Assembly (NCBI GenBank): GCA_025457865.1
Contig: JALOTP010000012.1
Span: forward strand, 1-64,000
Direction: 5' to 3'
From: Thermoplasmatota archaeon
GTDB lineage: Archaea; Thermoplasmatota; Penumbrarchaeia; Penumbrarchaeales; Penumbrarchaeaceae
Length of the DNA: 64,000 nt
The translations under genes were made by a program, and so were the position numbers. Under the pieces are notes generated by a model that did not search any database, was not told the origin of the DNA, and saw nothing but the letters and a program-made list of their open reading frames with translations. The first letter of the stretch is position 1, and each line of letters opens with the position of its first letter. Below, in pieces: positions 1-10,392 of the stretch.

Positions 1-1
1 A

Positions 2-133
2 GTGGTGGTCGTGTTGGTGCTTCTGTTCCTGTCGAGGAGGCGGATGTATCTGGAGGAGGTAGAGGAGGAGCGCGAGCTAACGGCCGATGAAGAGGACTAT
101 CGCAAAGCCCTTGAGAACCGTAAGGGCAAGTAG
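2..133 (+). CDS. C-terminal fragment of a membrane protein, start lies before the window
   Basis: Open frame from base 2: VVVVLVLLFLSRRRMYLEEVEEERELTADEEDYRKALENRKGK*, a TM-like segment followed by a charged tail. Confidence 0.6.
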   Translation: MVVVLVLLFLSRRRMYLEEVEEERELTADEEDYRKALENRKGK

Positions 134-200
134 AACAAGGTCCAGATTAAGCACAAGATGTCCATAGGAATATTGATAAAAGGTCAAGGAGACCGAAGAG

Positions 201-3200
201 GTGAACAAGATGTTCGAATGGAAGAAAACCGCGCTGACCGTGTTGATAACGTTGATAACGCTGCTCTCCGCAGTCCTGGTGTTCACAGGCGATGAGAGCG
301 AGGTCGCAGCCATGGATACCCCAACGGCGGATGGCTTTGGATATACATGGATAGATAACAGGGAACCTGACCCCAAGACGGATTACTCTTGGCAGGATAT
401 ACGGACCATAGGGACGAACCTGAACTCCAAGTTCCCCCAGAGCTATAATGGCGTCCCCTATCTGTATCCGATGTCGGAATTCCAATCTTTCGGGTTCAAC
501 TTCCCGTTCTATGGGAAGAACTACGATAAGGTCCAGATATATCCTAACGGGATCATAGCCTTCGGACCTACGGATTATGGTTATGCTATTTACAACTATC
601 AATCGGTCCTGCCAAACAAGTATTATTATACTCCGGCAGGGACAATAGCTCCTTACTGGGTCTATTACGGCGGGGTCAAGAACCTCTACGTTTACAAGGG
701 TGTGACAGAGACCGGAATGAAATACTGGACATGCATGTGGGACGAGGTCGAATACTATTATTATCTGGCCTATTACAATTATCCCGGGGCCATAGTTCAG
801 TGTACCCTTTACGAGAACGGTAATATTAAGGTGAACATCCAGAGGGCATATGTGTACTATTCCTACTATCTCACAATAGGCATATGCAATTATGAACGGG
901 ACATAGGTACCAATTATTACTGGTCCAGCGGCTCAATGACCATAGGTCATCTCACTGATGGCAGGGCTGTCCTCTTCAAGCAGTACAAGAGCGATGTCAA
1001 CAATATCGAGTTCAGCGAGGGTTTCGGTCCGGACAAGAACGTCTATCCCGCTTTCCAGGGTATGGGCGAGACCGATAACATGGTCAGAGCTGAGGCCTAC
1101 TGTGAGAAGGGCATAACGGCCTTGGAATATATGGACTACACAATAATCCCCTCGCCCCAATCGGATATCATTACGCTGAGGTATGATTTCAAGAAGAATT
1201 CTTTCAAGAAGCTAGGTGATCCGAAGAAGGTGGTGTTCTTCAACGATTCATTGAGCAAATCGTCCCTCAATCTCTCGGACCCCGATAACAGGAAATGGGT
1301 GGAGTTCCATTACGACTTCAACTTCAACTGGGATGTCCTTGATATGGTCAGTGTGAGGTTCACCTTGGTTGGTTCGGGCATACGTAGCACCATCATTCAG
1401 AAGGATGGCGTCTTCAGGGTGGTCGCGGGAGTTGCCATGATCGGCAACCTTTCGGCGGAGGACAGCAAGGGGAGATCGTTGGAGGAAGGAGATTGGATGA
1501 GGGGCGGTGACACCATACACCTATTTGGTCTTGCCAGGGCCTATGGTGACGCGGCCATACCAACATATATCAAACCGCCCGAGATAATCAAGATAGCCAT
1601 AAAGGACCAGACCGGTGCGGTCTTCCTTTCCCAGAGCGGTCCCGACCTTGATACTATGATCTATGTGGACCCGATATATCGCGAGATGGAGTATAAGCTC
1701 CTCTTCATCAATGTGACCAGCACAAACGATAAGTCAGATGCTGCCATAAAGGTCTATTATGAGAACGGTTTCAACATCCTCATAGATTCCGACAATCCGG
1801 GTCTGCCGCAGGCGCTACAGGTCCTCCCGGACGGGCTGAGCGACCAACCGTCGAATTTCGATGATGACAGGCAGGTCTATCTGAAGTTCGATGATGCCCC
1901 GGACCAGTCCTCAGGGGTCAATAATTATTACATATCCGTCAACAGGCCCAAGAAGGATGCAAGGAACCCCATATCCCTCCCCAAGGGAAGCGGGAACATA
2001 CAGCTGATAGACAACCTTCCCGAGGGCGTGTCGCGGATATATGTTTGGGCAGAGGACGTCGTGGGGAACACCGGCAACGATATCTTCATTGATGTCATGG
2101 TCGACCTTAGCGGTGTCATATTCTCTGACTTCTACCCTGTGACGGGAGTATGGCTGAGCACATTGAAGCCGACCTGTCAGATATTCATCAACGATACGGC
2201 GACGGGAGTGGACCCGTTCACAATAGAGTACGAGGTAGCCACCACCAAGGTGGGATTGGTTGGTAACTGGATGGCCGTTCAGGATGCCTATCTGCCCGGG
2301 ACATCGCTTCGTGTCGTCATAAGGCCACTGCTGAAGAACGGCAAGGACAACTGGATAAGGTTCCGCGCGAAGGATGTGGCCGGCAACGGTCCGACGGAGT
2401 CCGAGCCATACAATGTGTGGGTCGATGCCGAGGCACCAAAGGCAAAGCTGACCCAGCCCGATGAGAAGATCTATCATCCTAACCCATATCAGGTAGTGAA
2501 GATCCGCATGGATGATGGCCAGTCCGGGATAGATGCCCAGTCCATTGAGTACAGGCTCACAACAAGGGGACTGACGAAGTGGACCCCTTGGAAGGCCTAT
2601 AGGGAGGGACTGAACGGAGCGACCATAACCGTAGAGCTCCGAGAGGTGTTCCGGATGGGTTCCGACAACTATGTTCAGGTAAGGGCCAGGGATGTCATAG
2701 GCAACCTTGTGGTCTCTCCCATCTACAATGTGAAGATCAATACGATCCCGGTGCTCGTCATAACATCGCCCAATGAGGGGGATGACTATCGTGAGGACCA
2801 GGATATCGTGTTCGACGCATCCGGTTCGTATGATGTGGACGGGGACGGACTGCCGTCCATAACATGGATCGCTAGCGATGGGAAGACCCAGACCCCCATA
2901 GGAGAGAACACAGCCCAGGTCATAAGCAACCTCAAGCCTGGGATGTGGACCATAACAGTGACCGCCAAGGACAAGGTGGGCAACGAGGTCATGAAGTCCT
3001 TCTCCCTTAATGTCATTCCGCAGCCACTACCCCCATCACAGCTCGATAAAGACCTTGACGGTATGCCGGATTGGTTCGAAAAGAAATTTCAGACCAAGGT
3101 CGATGAGAAGGACGAGATGGAGGACCCCGATAATGATGATTTCGTCAGCCTCTATGAGTATCAGAACCTGACCAATCCTCAGGACCCGAGGAGCCACCCC

Positions 3201-3635
3201 CCAATATATCTAGAGAACGAAGGTGAGGATGACCTGAGCCCGTTCTCCAAGACGATGTGGCCGATCTGGGCCCTTCTGGCCATCCTTGTGATTGCCATAA
3301 TCGTAGTGATGGTCATTGCAAGGTCGAAGCAGGACAGGGCCGTAAAGAGGATCAAGGCCGTGAGGAACATGAGGAGGATCATGCCAAGTGTCTCTTGGGA
3401 CCAGATCACCACGACGGCATATATTGCTCCGATGACACAGGGAGCGATGCTGCCCGGAGCAGCCGGGCCAGCTCTGCCGACGGCCACCCCCATGGTACCG
3501 TCCGACAGGACACTGCCGCCGGCCCCCGAGGCCGCTGTTCAGGCACAGCCCGCAGCAGAACCGGCACCAGCACCCGCTGGAACGTTCCAGGCCGCCCCTG
3601 CGCCTATGCAGTACTCTCCGCCTCAGGCCCAGTGA
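201..3635 (+). CDS. Giant surface protein: nidogen-like N-terminal region, Ig/PKD-like repeats, TM helix, Pro/Ala-rich cytoplasmic tail
   Basis: Signal-like N-terminus; FGFNFPFYGKNYDKVQIYPNGIIAFG motif; repeated DxxAPKAKLTQP / VRARDVxGN Ig-like motifs; TM WPIWALLAILVIAIIVVMVIARSK; tail APEAAVQAQPAAEPAPAPAG. Confidence 0.85.
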   Translation: MNKMFEWKKTALTVLITLITLLSAVLVFTGDESEVAAMDTPTADGFGYTWIDNREPDPKTDYSWQDIRTIGTNLNSKFPQSYNGVPYLYPMSEFQSFGFNFPFYGKNYDKVQIYPNGIIAFGPTDYGYAIYNYQSVLPNKYYYTPAGTIAPYWVYYGGVKNLYVYKGVTETGMKYWTCMWDEVEYYYYLAYYNYPGAIVQCTLYENGNIKVNIQRAYVYYSYYLTIGICNYERDIGTNYYWSSGSMTIGHLTDGRAVLFKQYKSDVNNIEFSEGFGPDKNVYPAFQGMGETDNMVRAEAYCEKGITALEYMDYTIIPSPQSDIITLRYDFKKNSFKKLGDPKKVVFFNDSLSKSSLNLSDPDNRKWVEFHYDFNFNWDVLDMVSVRFTLVGSGIRSTIIQKDGVFRVVAGVAMIGNLSAEDSKGRSLEEGDWMRGGDTIHLFGLARAYGDAAIPTYIKPPEIIKIAIKDQTGAVFLSQSGPDLDTMIYVDPIYREMEYKLLFINVTSTNDKSDAAIKVYYENGFNILIDSDNPGLPQALQVLPDGLSDQPSNFDDDRQVYLKFDDAPDQSSGVNNYYISVNRPKKDARNPISLPKGSGNIQLIDNLPEGVSRIYVWAEDVVGNTGNDIFIDVMVDLSGVIFSDFYPVTGVWLSTLKPTCQIFINDTATGVDPFTIEYEVATTKVGLVGNWMAVQDAYLPGTSLRVVIRPLLKNGKDNWIRFRAKDVAGNGPTESEPYNVWVDAEAPKAKLTQPDEKIYHPNPYQVVKIRMDDGQSGIDAQSIEYRLTTRGLTKWTPWKAYREGLNGATITVELREVFRMGSDNYVQVRARDVIGNLVVSPIYNVKINTIPVLVITSPNEGDDYREDQDIVFDASGSYDVDGDGLPSITWIASDGKTQTPIGENTAQVISNLKPGMWTITVTAKDKVGNEVMKSFSLNVIPQPLPPSQLDKDLDGMPDWFEKKFQTKVDEKDEMEDPDNDDFVSLYEYQNLTNPQDPRSHPPIYLENEGEDDLSPFSKTMWPIWALLAILVIAIIVVMVIARSKQDRAVKRIKAVRNMRRIMPSVSWDQITTTAYIAPMTQGAMLPGAAGPALPTATPMVPSDRTLPPAPEAAVQAQPAAEPAPAPAGTFQAAPAPMQYSPPQAQ

Positions 3636-3651
3636 ACGAAAGATCGGCATG

Positions 3652-3679
3652 AAAGGGGCCTTCGGGCCCCTTTTTTTTT
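3652..3679 (+). terminator. Hairpin plus poly-T terminator after the surface protein gene
   Basis: AAAGGGGCC-TTCG-GGCCCCTTT 9-bp stem with a UUCG tetraloop, running into TTTTTTTTT. Confidence 0.7.
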
Positions 3680-3739
3680 GTACATTCGATCTGGGTCCTC
3701 CATCATCTTTTTATCTCGAGCCTCACCTATGCCCATCCT

Positions 3740-4381
3740 ATGAAGCTCGCTATCTTCGGCCCCCCCGGTGCGGGGAAGGGTACACAATCCAAGACGGTCA
3801 GCATGAAGATGGGCATTCCACAGATATCCACAGGCGACCTGCTGCGGGCCGAGTCGAAGTCAGGTTCGGAGCTCGGTAAGATGGCAAGGTCCTATATGGA
3901 TAGGGGCGCATTGGTCCCAGACCAGGTGGTCCTGGGCATGTTGAAGGACCGCCTACAGAAGGGGGACTGCAAGAATGGTTTCCTTCTCGACGGATTCCCT
4001 CGGTCCATCCCCCAAGCCGTGGCCCTGGAGGTCATAACTGACCTCGACCTCGTCGTCAACATAGCGGTGGACGAGGAAAGGCTGTTGAAGAGGATAACGG
4101 GCAGGCGGATGTGCCAGTGCGGTGCCGCCTATCATGTGGAGGAGAAGAGGCCCAGGGTCGAGGGCAAATGCGACCTTTGCGGCTCCGCCCTCTATCAGCG
4201 GGATGACGATAAGGAAGCGACGGTGAAGAAGAGGATGGACGTTTACAGGTCCCAGACCGCCCCCTTACTGGAATATTACAGGCAGCGTGGACTTGTGAGG
4301 GACGTTGATGGGAACCGGTCCATAGATGAGGTAAGGGAAGGTGTGATGGGCGCGATAGATGGGGGGGCTCCGTTGAAATGA
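3740..4381 (+). CDS. adk: Adenylate kinase
   Basis: MKLAIFGPPGAGKGTQSK P-loop, ISTGDLLR, GFLLDGFPRS, LID zinc cysteines CQCGAAYH...CDLCGSAL. Confidence 0.95.
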   Translation: MKLAIFGPPGAGKGTQSKTVSMKMGIPQISTGDLLRAESKSGSELGKMARSYMDRGALVPDQVVLGMLKDRLQKGDCKNGFLLDGFPRSIPQAVALEVITDLDLVVNIAVDEERLLKRITGRRMCQCGAAYHVEEKRPRVEGKCDLCGSALYQRDDDKEATVKKRMDVYRSQTAPLLEYYRQRGLVRDVDGNRSIDEVREGVMGAIDGGAPLK

Positions 4382-5313
4382 AGGTCCTCATCATAGGCGC
4401 CGGAGCCCTTGGCAGCCTCATAGGAGGCCTGCTATCCGGGCAGCATGAGGTCACCATCCTGGGCAGACCCGAGCAGGTCTGGGTCCTGAACAGGAAGGGG
4501 CTGAGGATAGAGGGCGTCACGAAGGGCGAGTTCCATCCAAGGGCCTCAGAGTTCATATCCAAAGGGGAGAAGTTCGACCTTGTCGTGCTCTGCGTCAAAT
4601 CATACAACACGGAGATGGCCTTGGAACCCCTCTACCCACTGCTCGCAGAAGGAACATCCATACTCTCCCTTCAGAACGGCCTTGACAACGAGGAGAAGCT
4701 CCTCAAATTCATAGAGGGCAACGGGCTCACTGCCGAAGTGATAGGCGGCATCACCTGTCATGGAGTGACCTACAAGGGGCCTGGACTTGTGAAACATGCA
4801 GGGACCGGGGAGACCATCATCGGTCATTATGGAGGGACCGCACCGAGCAAGGACCAACAGGATTGGGTCCTGAGGATAGCGGGCATGTTCACGGAAGCTG
4901 GACTCGAGGTGGGGACGACGACCTGCATAAACAGGGAGCTATGGGCAAAGACCGTGATCAATTCCGCCATCAATCCGCTCACTGCCCTGCTTGGGAAGCC
5001 CAACGGTGTGATCCTGGAGGATGCGGGGGTCAACGAGACGGCAAGGGACCTCATAGCCGAGGGTGTGGCCATAGCCAGGCTCCATGGGCAGGACCTGACC
5101 GTGGAGGAGACGGTGGAGCGCACGATGAGCGTGGCCCTAAGGACCAGCCGCAATGTCTCTTCGATGTACCAGGACATCCGAAGGAAGAGGAGGACCGAGG
5201 TGGATTCCATCAACGGGGCCATATGCGCCAAGGCTGAGGAGATGGGTGTTAAGGCCCCCCTCAACAGGACCATGGTCCGGCTCATAAAGGCCCTTGAGGA
5301 GAAGAACCTATAG
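4378..5313 (+). CDS. panE: 2-dehydropantoate 2-reductase (ketopantoate reductase)
   Basis: N-terminal KVLIIGAGALGSLIGGLLS, VKSYNTE, LQNGLDNEE, NREL-WAKTVINSAINPLTAL; overlaps adk by ATGA. Confidence 0.9.
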   Translation: MKVLIIGAGALGSLIGGLLSGQHEVTILGRPEQVWVLNRKGLRIEGVTKGEFHPRASEFISKGEKFDLVVLCVKSYNTEMALEPLYPLLAEGTSILSLQNGLDNEEKLLKFIEGNGLTAEVIGGITCHGVTYKGPGLVKHAGTGETIIGHYGGTAPSKDQQDWVLRIAGMFTEAGLEVGTTTCINRELWAKTVINSAINPLTALLGKPNGVILEDAGVNETARDLIAEGVAIARLHGQDLTVEETVERTMSVALRTSRNVSSMYQDIRRKRRTEVDSINGAICAKAEEMGVKAPLNRTMVRLIKALEEKNL

Positions 5314-5339
5314 ATAATGGCCGCTCATGGGCCCATCGT

Positions 5340-7544
5340 TCAAGAGAAGAATGAATCGATCACGGATTCGAGGGGCCTTCCAGGTATGGTCCGAGGGTAT
5401 GCTTCTGGCGGCAGGAACTTCAGGTACCTCTCATCGGAAAGCCTCTTCTCCATCATCACTATGACGGAGCGGTCGCTCTCCGACCTGGTGGAGCGGCCAG
5501 CCGCCTGGAGCACCCTGTTGACCGCGGGATAGACGTATGCGTACTCATCACCCTTGACCGCACCGAACTTGCCACGGTAGAGCCCCCTTAATGCCTTTGT
5601 CTCAAGTGTGGGCGGGGCGAATGGAAGCCCTATGACCAGGACTCCGGAGAGGAGGTTGTCCTTGTAATCCACCCCTTCCGAGAGTGACCCCCCCATTACG
5701 GCCAGTAGAAGGGCCCCACCCCTTTCCTTGGACCTTTCCAGCTCCCGGATGATGCCATCCTTCTCCTGGCGCCCCATCTGCCTTTCCTCGACGAGCACCT
5801 TCTTGGGGCAGCCCCACAGGTTCTTCTTGACCTCGTTCATAAGCCCGTAGGAGGGAAAGAATGCGGCCACGTTCCCCGGGAACCTTCCTGTCAATGATAC
5901 GACCCTCTCGCCCGTAACCCTGAACATGTTCTCGTTCCTTGATGTGTATGCGGTCGTTACGGACCCATCGAGGAGGACCAACCTGTTCTCCCTCGGGAAC
6001 GGGGAGGGATAGACCCGCTCCATCCTCCTGTCCCTTGGAACACCGAGGACGTCACCGAACATCCCGGGGGGGGAGAGCGTCCCGCTCATGATGATAGATG
6101 CCCGGCAGGACCTGAGGACGGGGGCAGAGATGTCCGAGGGGTCCAGGTCCTTGTATGACAGCCTTAGGGATTCCACGCTCCTGCCGTCCGGGACCTGCAG
6201 GAAGAGCAGATGCGACGGTCTGAGCTCGAAAAGGCCCTCGAGATGGTCTGAGATCAGTAGCAGCGGGTCCTCGTCCTCGGGCAGGCCGCGCCTCTTGGAT
6301 GCATCGATGAGGAGGTCCGGTAGGGCCACGGGGTCCAGAGGCCTATCAAGGGCACCCTCGACAGCGCTCTTAAGCTCCGAAATGAAGGCCTTTTTATCAA
6401 GTTCCAGCTCCCAGGGCCCCCTCACGTCCTTTCCGGCCTTACCAATGAGCAGGTCCCTAATGGCCGCAAGTGGCAGGGAGAGGGTGGGTGTCCCCCTGAC
6501 GATATCTATGGCGTCCTGGACGAGCCGAAGGGAGAGGTCGTTCGATCCCTGAGAGCGGATCCTGTCGGGGAGGTTATGCCCCTCATCGACTATGACCATT
6601 ATGTCCGAGATATCCTTCCCGATCCCAGAAAGGACCATTGCGGACAGATCGGAGAAGATGTGGTTGTAATCGCAGATGAGCACGTTCGCTTCCCTGGCGG
6701 CCTCAAGTGCGGCCTTATGGGGGCAGACCCTCATCCTCGCGCTCTCATCGACTATCCAGTTGACATCGTGGACCTCTGAGAGGATGGCCTGGACCAGGGT
6801 CCGGGACGGAGTTTTACCGTAAGGGCAGGTCTGGTCCTTCGTCTGTATCCTGCAGGCGAAGTTGAAGCTCGAGTGCGGGAGGTGCGATATTTCCCTGGGG
6901 CACATCGATTGTTTGGATGTCATGTCAACTACCTTGAGGGCCTTCCTGGTCCTGGCCTTCAACCTCCTCATGGTATCGACCGCTATGGAATGCTGGGACT
7001 GTTTTGATGTTAGGAATGTGACAAGTTTTTCCTCCTCTAGGGCGACCTCCAGGAAGGCCGATAGGGAGGCAGCGGTCTTTCCAAGTCCCGTTGGCACGTT
7101 CGCAAGCAGGCATATGCCCTTCTCCGCGGACGTCTTCGCATCCTGCATGAACTCGCTCTGACCAGGTCTTACCAGATCAAAGGGGAAGAAGTCAGGTGCC
7201 TTGAGCACGGCCGTCCGAGCCTCTGCATCCTTGACCTCAGGACCCACCTTCATGGACCGGAAGGGGACCGAGTCCTTCCTGTTAGGTGCACATTCTCCCT
7301 CGTGCTCACCTTTCCTTCCGTGAACGAACCGCTCTCCGAACCTGGAGCTCTTAGGGCTCACTCCCCTCTTCAGGGCGAACCTGTCGCAGCCGTCCCTCTG
7401 CTCGAGGCCCGTTTGCTCTGTTCTCTGCAGCGGGGTAGAGGCACCAGAGTGCGAAGGCCCGCATCTGGGGCAGACCCTTAGGGCCTCACCGCCGGACATG
7501 TCGGTCCTCAAGAGGGACCCGCATCTCTCGCAGAAGGGCTTCAT
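5340..7544 (-). CDS. XPD/Rad3-family Fe-S DNA helicase with an N-terminal zinc ribbon
   Basis: Walker A PTGLGKTAAS, DEGHNLPD box, four Fe-S cysteines (MCPREIS, ACRIQ, TCPYG, VCPHKA), QAAGRSTRSESD motif VI. Start placed at MKPFCERCGSLL because a TATA-like sequence sits too close to the longer ORF start (7583). Confidence 0.9.
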   Translation of the reverse strand: MKPFCERCGSLLRTDMSGGEALRVCPRCGPSHSGASTPLQRTEQTGLEQRDGCDRFALKRGVSPKSSRFGERFVHGRKGEHEGECAPNRKDSVPFRSMKVGPEVKDAEARTAVLKAPDFFPFDLVRPGQSEFMQDAKTSAEKGICLLANVPTGLGKTAASLSAFLEVALEEEKLVTFLTSKQSQHSIAVDTMRRLKARTRKALKVVDMTSKQSMCPREISHLPHSSFNFACRIQTKDQTCPYGKTPSRTLVQAILSEVHDVNWIVDESARMRVCPHKAALEAAREANVLICDYNHIFSDLSAMVLSGIGKDISDIMVIVDEGHNLPDRIRSQGSNDLSLRLVQDAIDIVRGTPTLSLPLAAIRDLLIGKAGKDVRGPWELELDKKAFISELKSAVEGALDRPLDPVALPDLLIDASKRRGLPEDEDPLLLISDHLEGLFELRPSHLLFLQVPDGRSVESLRLSYKDLDPSDISAPVLRSCRASIIMSGTLSPPGMFGDVLGVPRDRRMERVYPSPFPRENRLVLLDGSVTTAYTSRNENMFRVTGERVVSLTGRFPGNVAAFFPSYGLMNEVKKNLWGCPKKVLVEERQMGRQEKDGIIRELERSKERGGALLLAVMGGSLSEGVDYKDNLLSGVLVIGLPFAPPTLETKALRGLYRGKFGAVKGDEYAYVYPAVNRVLQAAGRSTRSESDRSVIVMMEKRLSDERYLKFLPPEAYPRTIPGRPLESVIDSFFS

Positions 7545-7619
7545 GGCAGTGACCACCGTTGCATTCCCACGGACCAGGGGCATCCCTTATTATAGGGGAC
7601 CGCAGGGAGGGGAACGAAA

Positions 7620-8387
7620 TTACCCGAGGACCTCCAGGTGCATCCCGCCCTCTAACCTGTGGATCGACGAGCTGACACCGAAGGCCGTTCTGATGTTCTC
7701 GGGCGATAGGACATCCTCAGGAACGCCCATTGACACGACCTTGCCCTCCTTGAGGAGGATGGCCCTGTCGCAGAACCTCAGGGCCGTGTCAAGGTCATGG
7801 AGCACAGCGGCGACCGCAAGTCCCTCACCCCTGCCAAGACGTCCGAGCGTTCTCATTATCGAGAGCGCGTGTCGGACGTCCAGGCCTCTGGTCGGCTCAT
7901 CCAGGAGCAGTGCCTGGGTCGATTGGGCAAGGGAGCGGGCTAGATAGACCAGCCTCCGCTCCCCGCCGCTGAGTTCGGACATCTGTCTCTCCCTCAGCTG
8001 GAGTATACCGGCCCTTTCAAGGGCCTCGGTTACGGCAGCGGAGTGACCGTTCCTGCCGTTGCGCCACACTCCCATCCAGGGATAACGCCCCATCGTTACC
8101 ACCTCCCCCACCTTGAAATCGAACCCTGGCTCGGTCTCCTGCGGGACCACAGCGATCCTCCTTGCAACGTCCCTGGCGGGTATGGCCCCTATATCGCATC
8201 CATCGAGCTCAACGACCCCCTCGAACGGCTGGATAGAACCATAGAGGCATCTGAGGAGCGTGGTCTTCCCAGAACCGTTTGGCCCCATGATGCCCAGGAG
8301 CTCCCCTTCACGGACAGAGAGGTCAATTCCGTCCAGGACCGGGGCGGATCTGGAATAGCCGGCTGTCAGCCCGGAAGCCCTGATCAT
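7620..8387 (-). CDS. ABC transporter ATP-binding protein, BtuD/FecE type
   Basis: GPNGSGKTTLLRCLYG, LSGGERRLVYLARSL, LLLDEPTRGLD; start taken at MIRASGLTAGYS, overlapping the permease stop. Confidence 0.92.
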   Translation of the reverse strand: MIRASGLTAGYSRSAPVLDGIDLSVREGELLGIMGPNGSGKTTLLRCLYGSIQPFEGVVELDGCDIGAIPARDVARRIAVVPQETEPGFDFKVGEVVTMGRYPWMGVWRNGRNGHSAAVTEALERAGILQLRERQMSELSGGERRLVYLARSLAQSTQALLLDEPTRGLDVRHALSIMRTLGRLGRGEGLAVAAVLHDLDTALRFCDRAILLKEGKVVSMGVPEDVLSPENIRTAFGVSSSIHRLEGGMHLEVLG

Positions 8388-9421
8388 GAGGGAACCCTCC
8401 TCTTCACCGATAACAAGTATAGGAAGAAACCGCCGCCCAGTACACCCGTGACCATTCCAAGGGGTAGGGCGATCTCCAGGGCTGACCTTGATATCAGATC
8501 GCATAGGACCAGGAAAGATGCGCCCAGGAGAGCGGATGCGGGCAGCAGGGTCCTATTATCGGGCCCAAGCAGTTTCCTCGCCGCATGGGGGACAATAAGT
8601 CCCACGAACCCAATCATTCCGCAGAATGGTATGGAAACGGCGCTGACCAGACAGGAGAGGCCCAGGACCGCCGCCTTGCTCCTCTCCACGTTGACACCCA
8701 ATCCCCTGGCATCTTCCTCTCCGAAGGAGAGGGCGTTTATGTCCCTGGAGAAGGTGATCAATAAGACCGTACCAACCAATACGACCGGGGCGACTATTGC
8801 CACCTCCTCCCAAAGGGAGTTGGAGCATGAGCCCATCAGGGAGAATATCAGCTGGGATGGTGTCTCGGAGAACATGTATATCATCACCTGGGTCACGGAT
8901 GTGAGGGTGGCAGAAACGGCGATGCCGGCTAGGAGGAGGTTGTTGAGGGGAAGCCGGCCGCCGACCTTTGCAACGGTATATGCCGCTATGACGGCCAACA
9001 GAGAGAAGACGAAGCTGAAGAGGGCCCTCAGGGCATAGATGGGCACACCTTCAAGGTCCCTTGTCAGGATGAGGGCGACGACCCAGCCGAACGCACCCCC
9101 GGCGGAGATCCCCAGTATGAAGGGGTCCACCAGCGGGTTCCTGAACAGTCCCTGCATTGACGCCCCGGACACCGAGAGCCCCGCCCCCACGAACAAAGCC
9201 ATGGCCGCAACGGGGAGCCTTAACCTCCAGACGACGGTCCCGACCCACTGGGGGGGCTCACCGACCAGGGGCCCCAAGAAGGGAATGGGCGAGAGGAGGG
9301 CCTTTAGGATGTTCGACAATGGGATATTGACAGGTCCGACCGCCGTAGCAAGTGCCACTGAGACCAAAAGGAGCAGAAGCAGCCCCGGGAAGATGATCGC
9401 ACGGCCTACCCTTGCCATCAT
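8384..9421 (-). CDS. ABC transporter permease, BtuC/FecCD family
   Basis: Multi-TM with GASMQGLFRNPLVDPFILGISAGGAFGW and GFVGLIVPHAARKLLGPDNR. Confidence 0.93.
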   Translation of the reverse strand: MMARVGRAIIFPGLLLLLLVSVALATAVGPVNIPLSNILKALLSPIPFLGPLVGEPPQWVGTVVWRLRLPVAAMALFVGAGLSVSGASMQGLFRNPLVDPFILGISAGGAFGWVVALILTRDLEGVPIYALRALFSFVFSLLAVIAAYTVAKVGGRLPLNNLLLAGIAVSATLTSVTQVMIYMFSETPSQLIFSLMGSCSNSLWEEVAIVAPVVLVGTVLLITFSRDINALSFGEEDARGLGVNVERSKAAVLGLSCLVSAVSIPFCGMIGFVGLIVPHAARKLLGPDNRTLLPASALLGASFLVLCDLISRSALEIALPLGMVTGVLGGGFFLYLLSVKRRVPS

Positions 9422-10392
9422 CCGCCACCCGTAACGTTCATGACCAGTTCGTTGACCAGTTCCAATCCGTCTATGCACCTAGGTCCTGGCCTGTCCAACC
9501 AATCCCCCTCCACATCATACGCTCGCCCGTTCTTGACAGCCGTGATGTCCCTCCATGATGCGTCGTTGAGAATGGTCGATCTCGATGAAGTCGGCCACGT
9601 AACGCTCTGTGATGTTACGATGATATCGGGGTCGGACGCGATCAAGCGCTCCACGGGGACCTGAACGTACATCCCACCTGTATCGCTCACTGCGTTCATA
9701 CCGCCGGCCATCACAACCATGTCTCCGGAAAAGGTAGAGCCCGTGGCGGTCCAGGGGTCCGACGTCCCATCATAGTACACCACATGCAGGACCACAGGTC
9801 TCCCGGAAGCATCAATGGCCGCGGCCGCAGATATGACGACATCGGCCCTGGCCTTAAGCTCCCCGACCACTTCGTTCGCCTCACTGGATGCTCCGAGCAA
9901 CCTACCCACGTCCTCTATGTTCTCGAAGACGTCGTTAACGCTCCTTGGATAGACCCTGTAAACCGGTATGCCCAGTCCCTTGATGCCGTTGTAGGTCTCA
10001 CCGCTTAGGTCCAGGGTCCTGTCCATGAGGACCAGGTCTGGCTCGAGGAAGGACAGCCTCTCAAGGTCCGGACCCTGCCAGGTGCTCACGATAAGGATGT
10101 CTTCAACTTCCGCCGGATAATTGCATGCACTGTCGCGCCCGCATATCCTGTCCCCTCTGCCCAGGAGGAAAACGATCTCCGCTAGGGCCGGGCTGAGGGT
10201 CACTATCCTCATAGGCTCATAATGCAGCGTAATCGTGTCGCCCATGTCGTCCTTGTAACGAACGCCCTCTCCGCCCTCCTTTAGGCATCCTGCGGTTAGG
10301 ACGGATAGGACCATGGTCGATAGAAGCAGGGATATTACCCCCACCTTCATCCATCCTTGTATGGGACGCTTGTACATCTCCATCGTGTTCAC
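9418..10392 (-). CDS. Lipoprotein solute-binding protein of a cobalamin/siderophore ABC importer, BtuF type
   Basis: Lipobox LSVLTAGCLKEGG; RIVTLSPALAEIVFLLGRGDRICGRDSACNYP typical of periplasmic_binding_2. Confidence 0.9.
   Translation of the reverse strand: MNTMEMYKRPIQGWMKVGVISLLLSTMVLSVLTAGCLKEGGEGVRYKDDMGDTITLHYEPMRIVTLSPALAEIVFLLGRGDRICGRDSACNYPAEVEDILIVSTWQGPDLERLSFLEPDLVLMDRTLDLSGETYNGIKGLGIPVYRVYPRSVNDVFENIEDVGRLLGASSEANEVVGELKARADVVISAAAAIDASGRPVVLHVVYYDGTSDPWTATGSTFSGDMVVMAGGMNAVSDTGGMYVQVPVERLIASDPDIIVTSQSVTWPTSSRSTILNDASWRDITAVKNGRAYDVEGDWLDRPGPRCIDGLELVNELVMNVTGGG

Noticed and set aside
8043-9434. Plus-strand ORFs (331 aa and 131 aa) opposite the ABC importer genes
   Set aside because: Antisense to clear BtuD/BtuC coding sequence; low stop density explains them.
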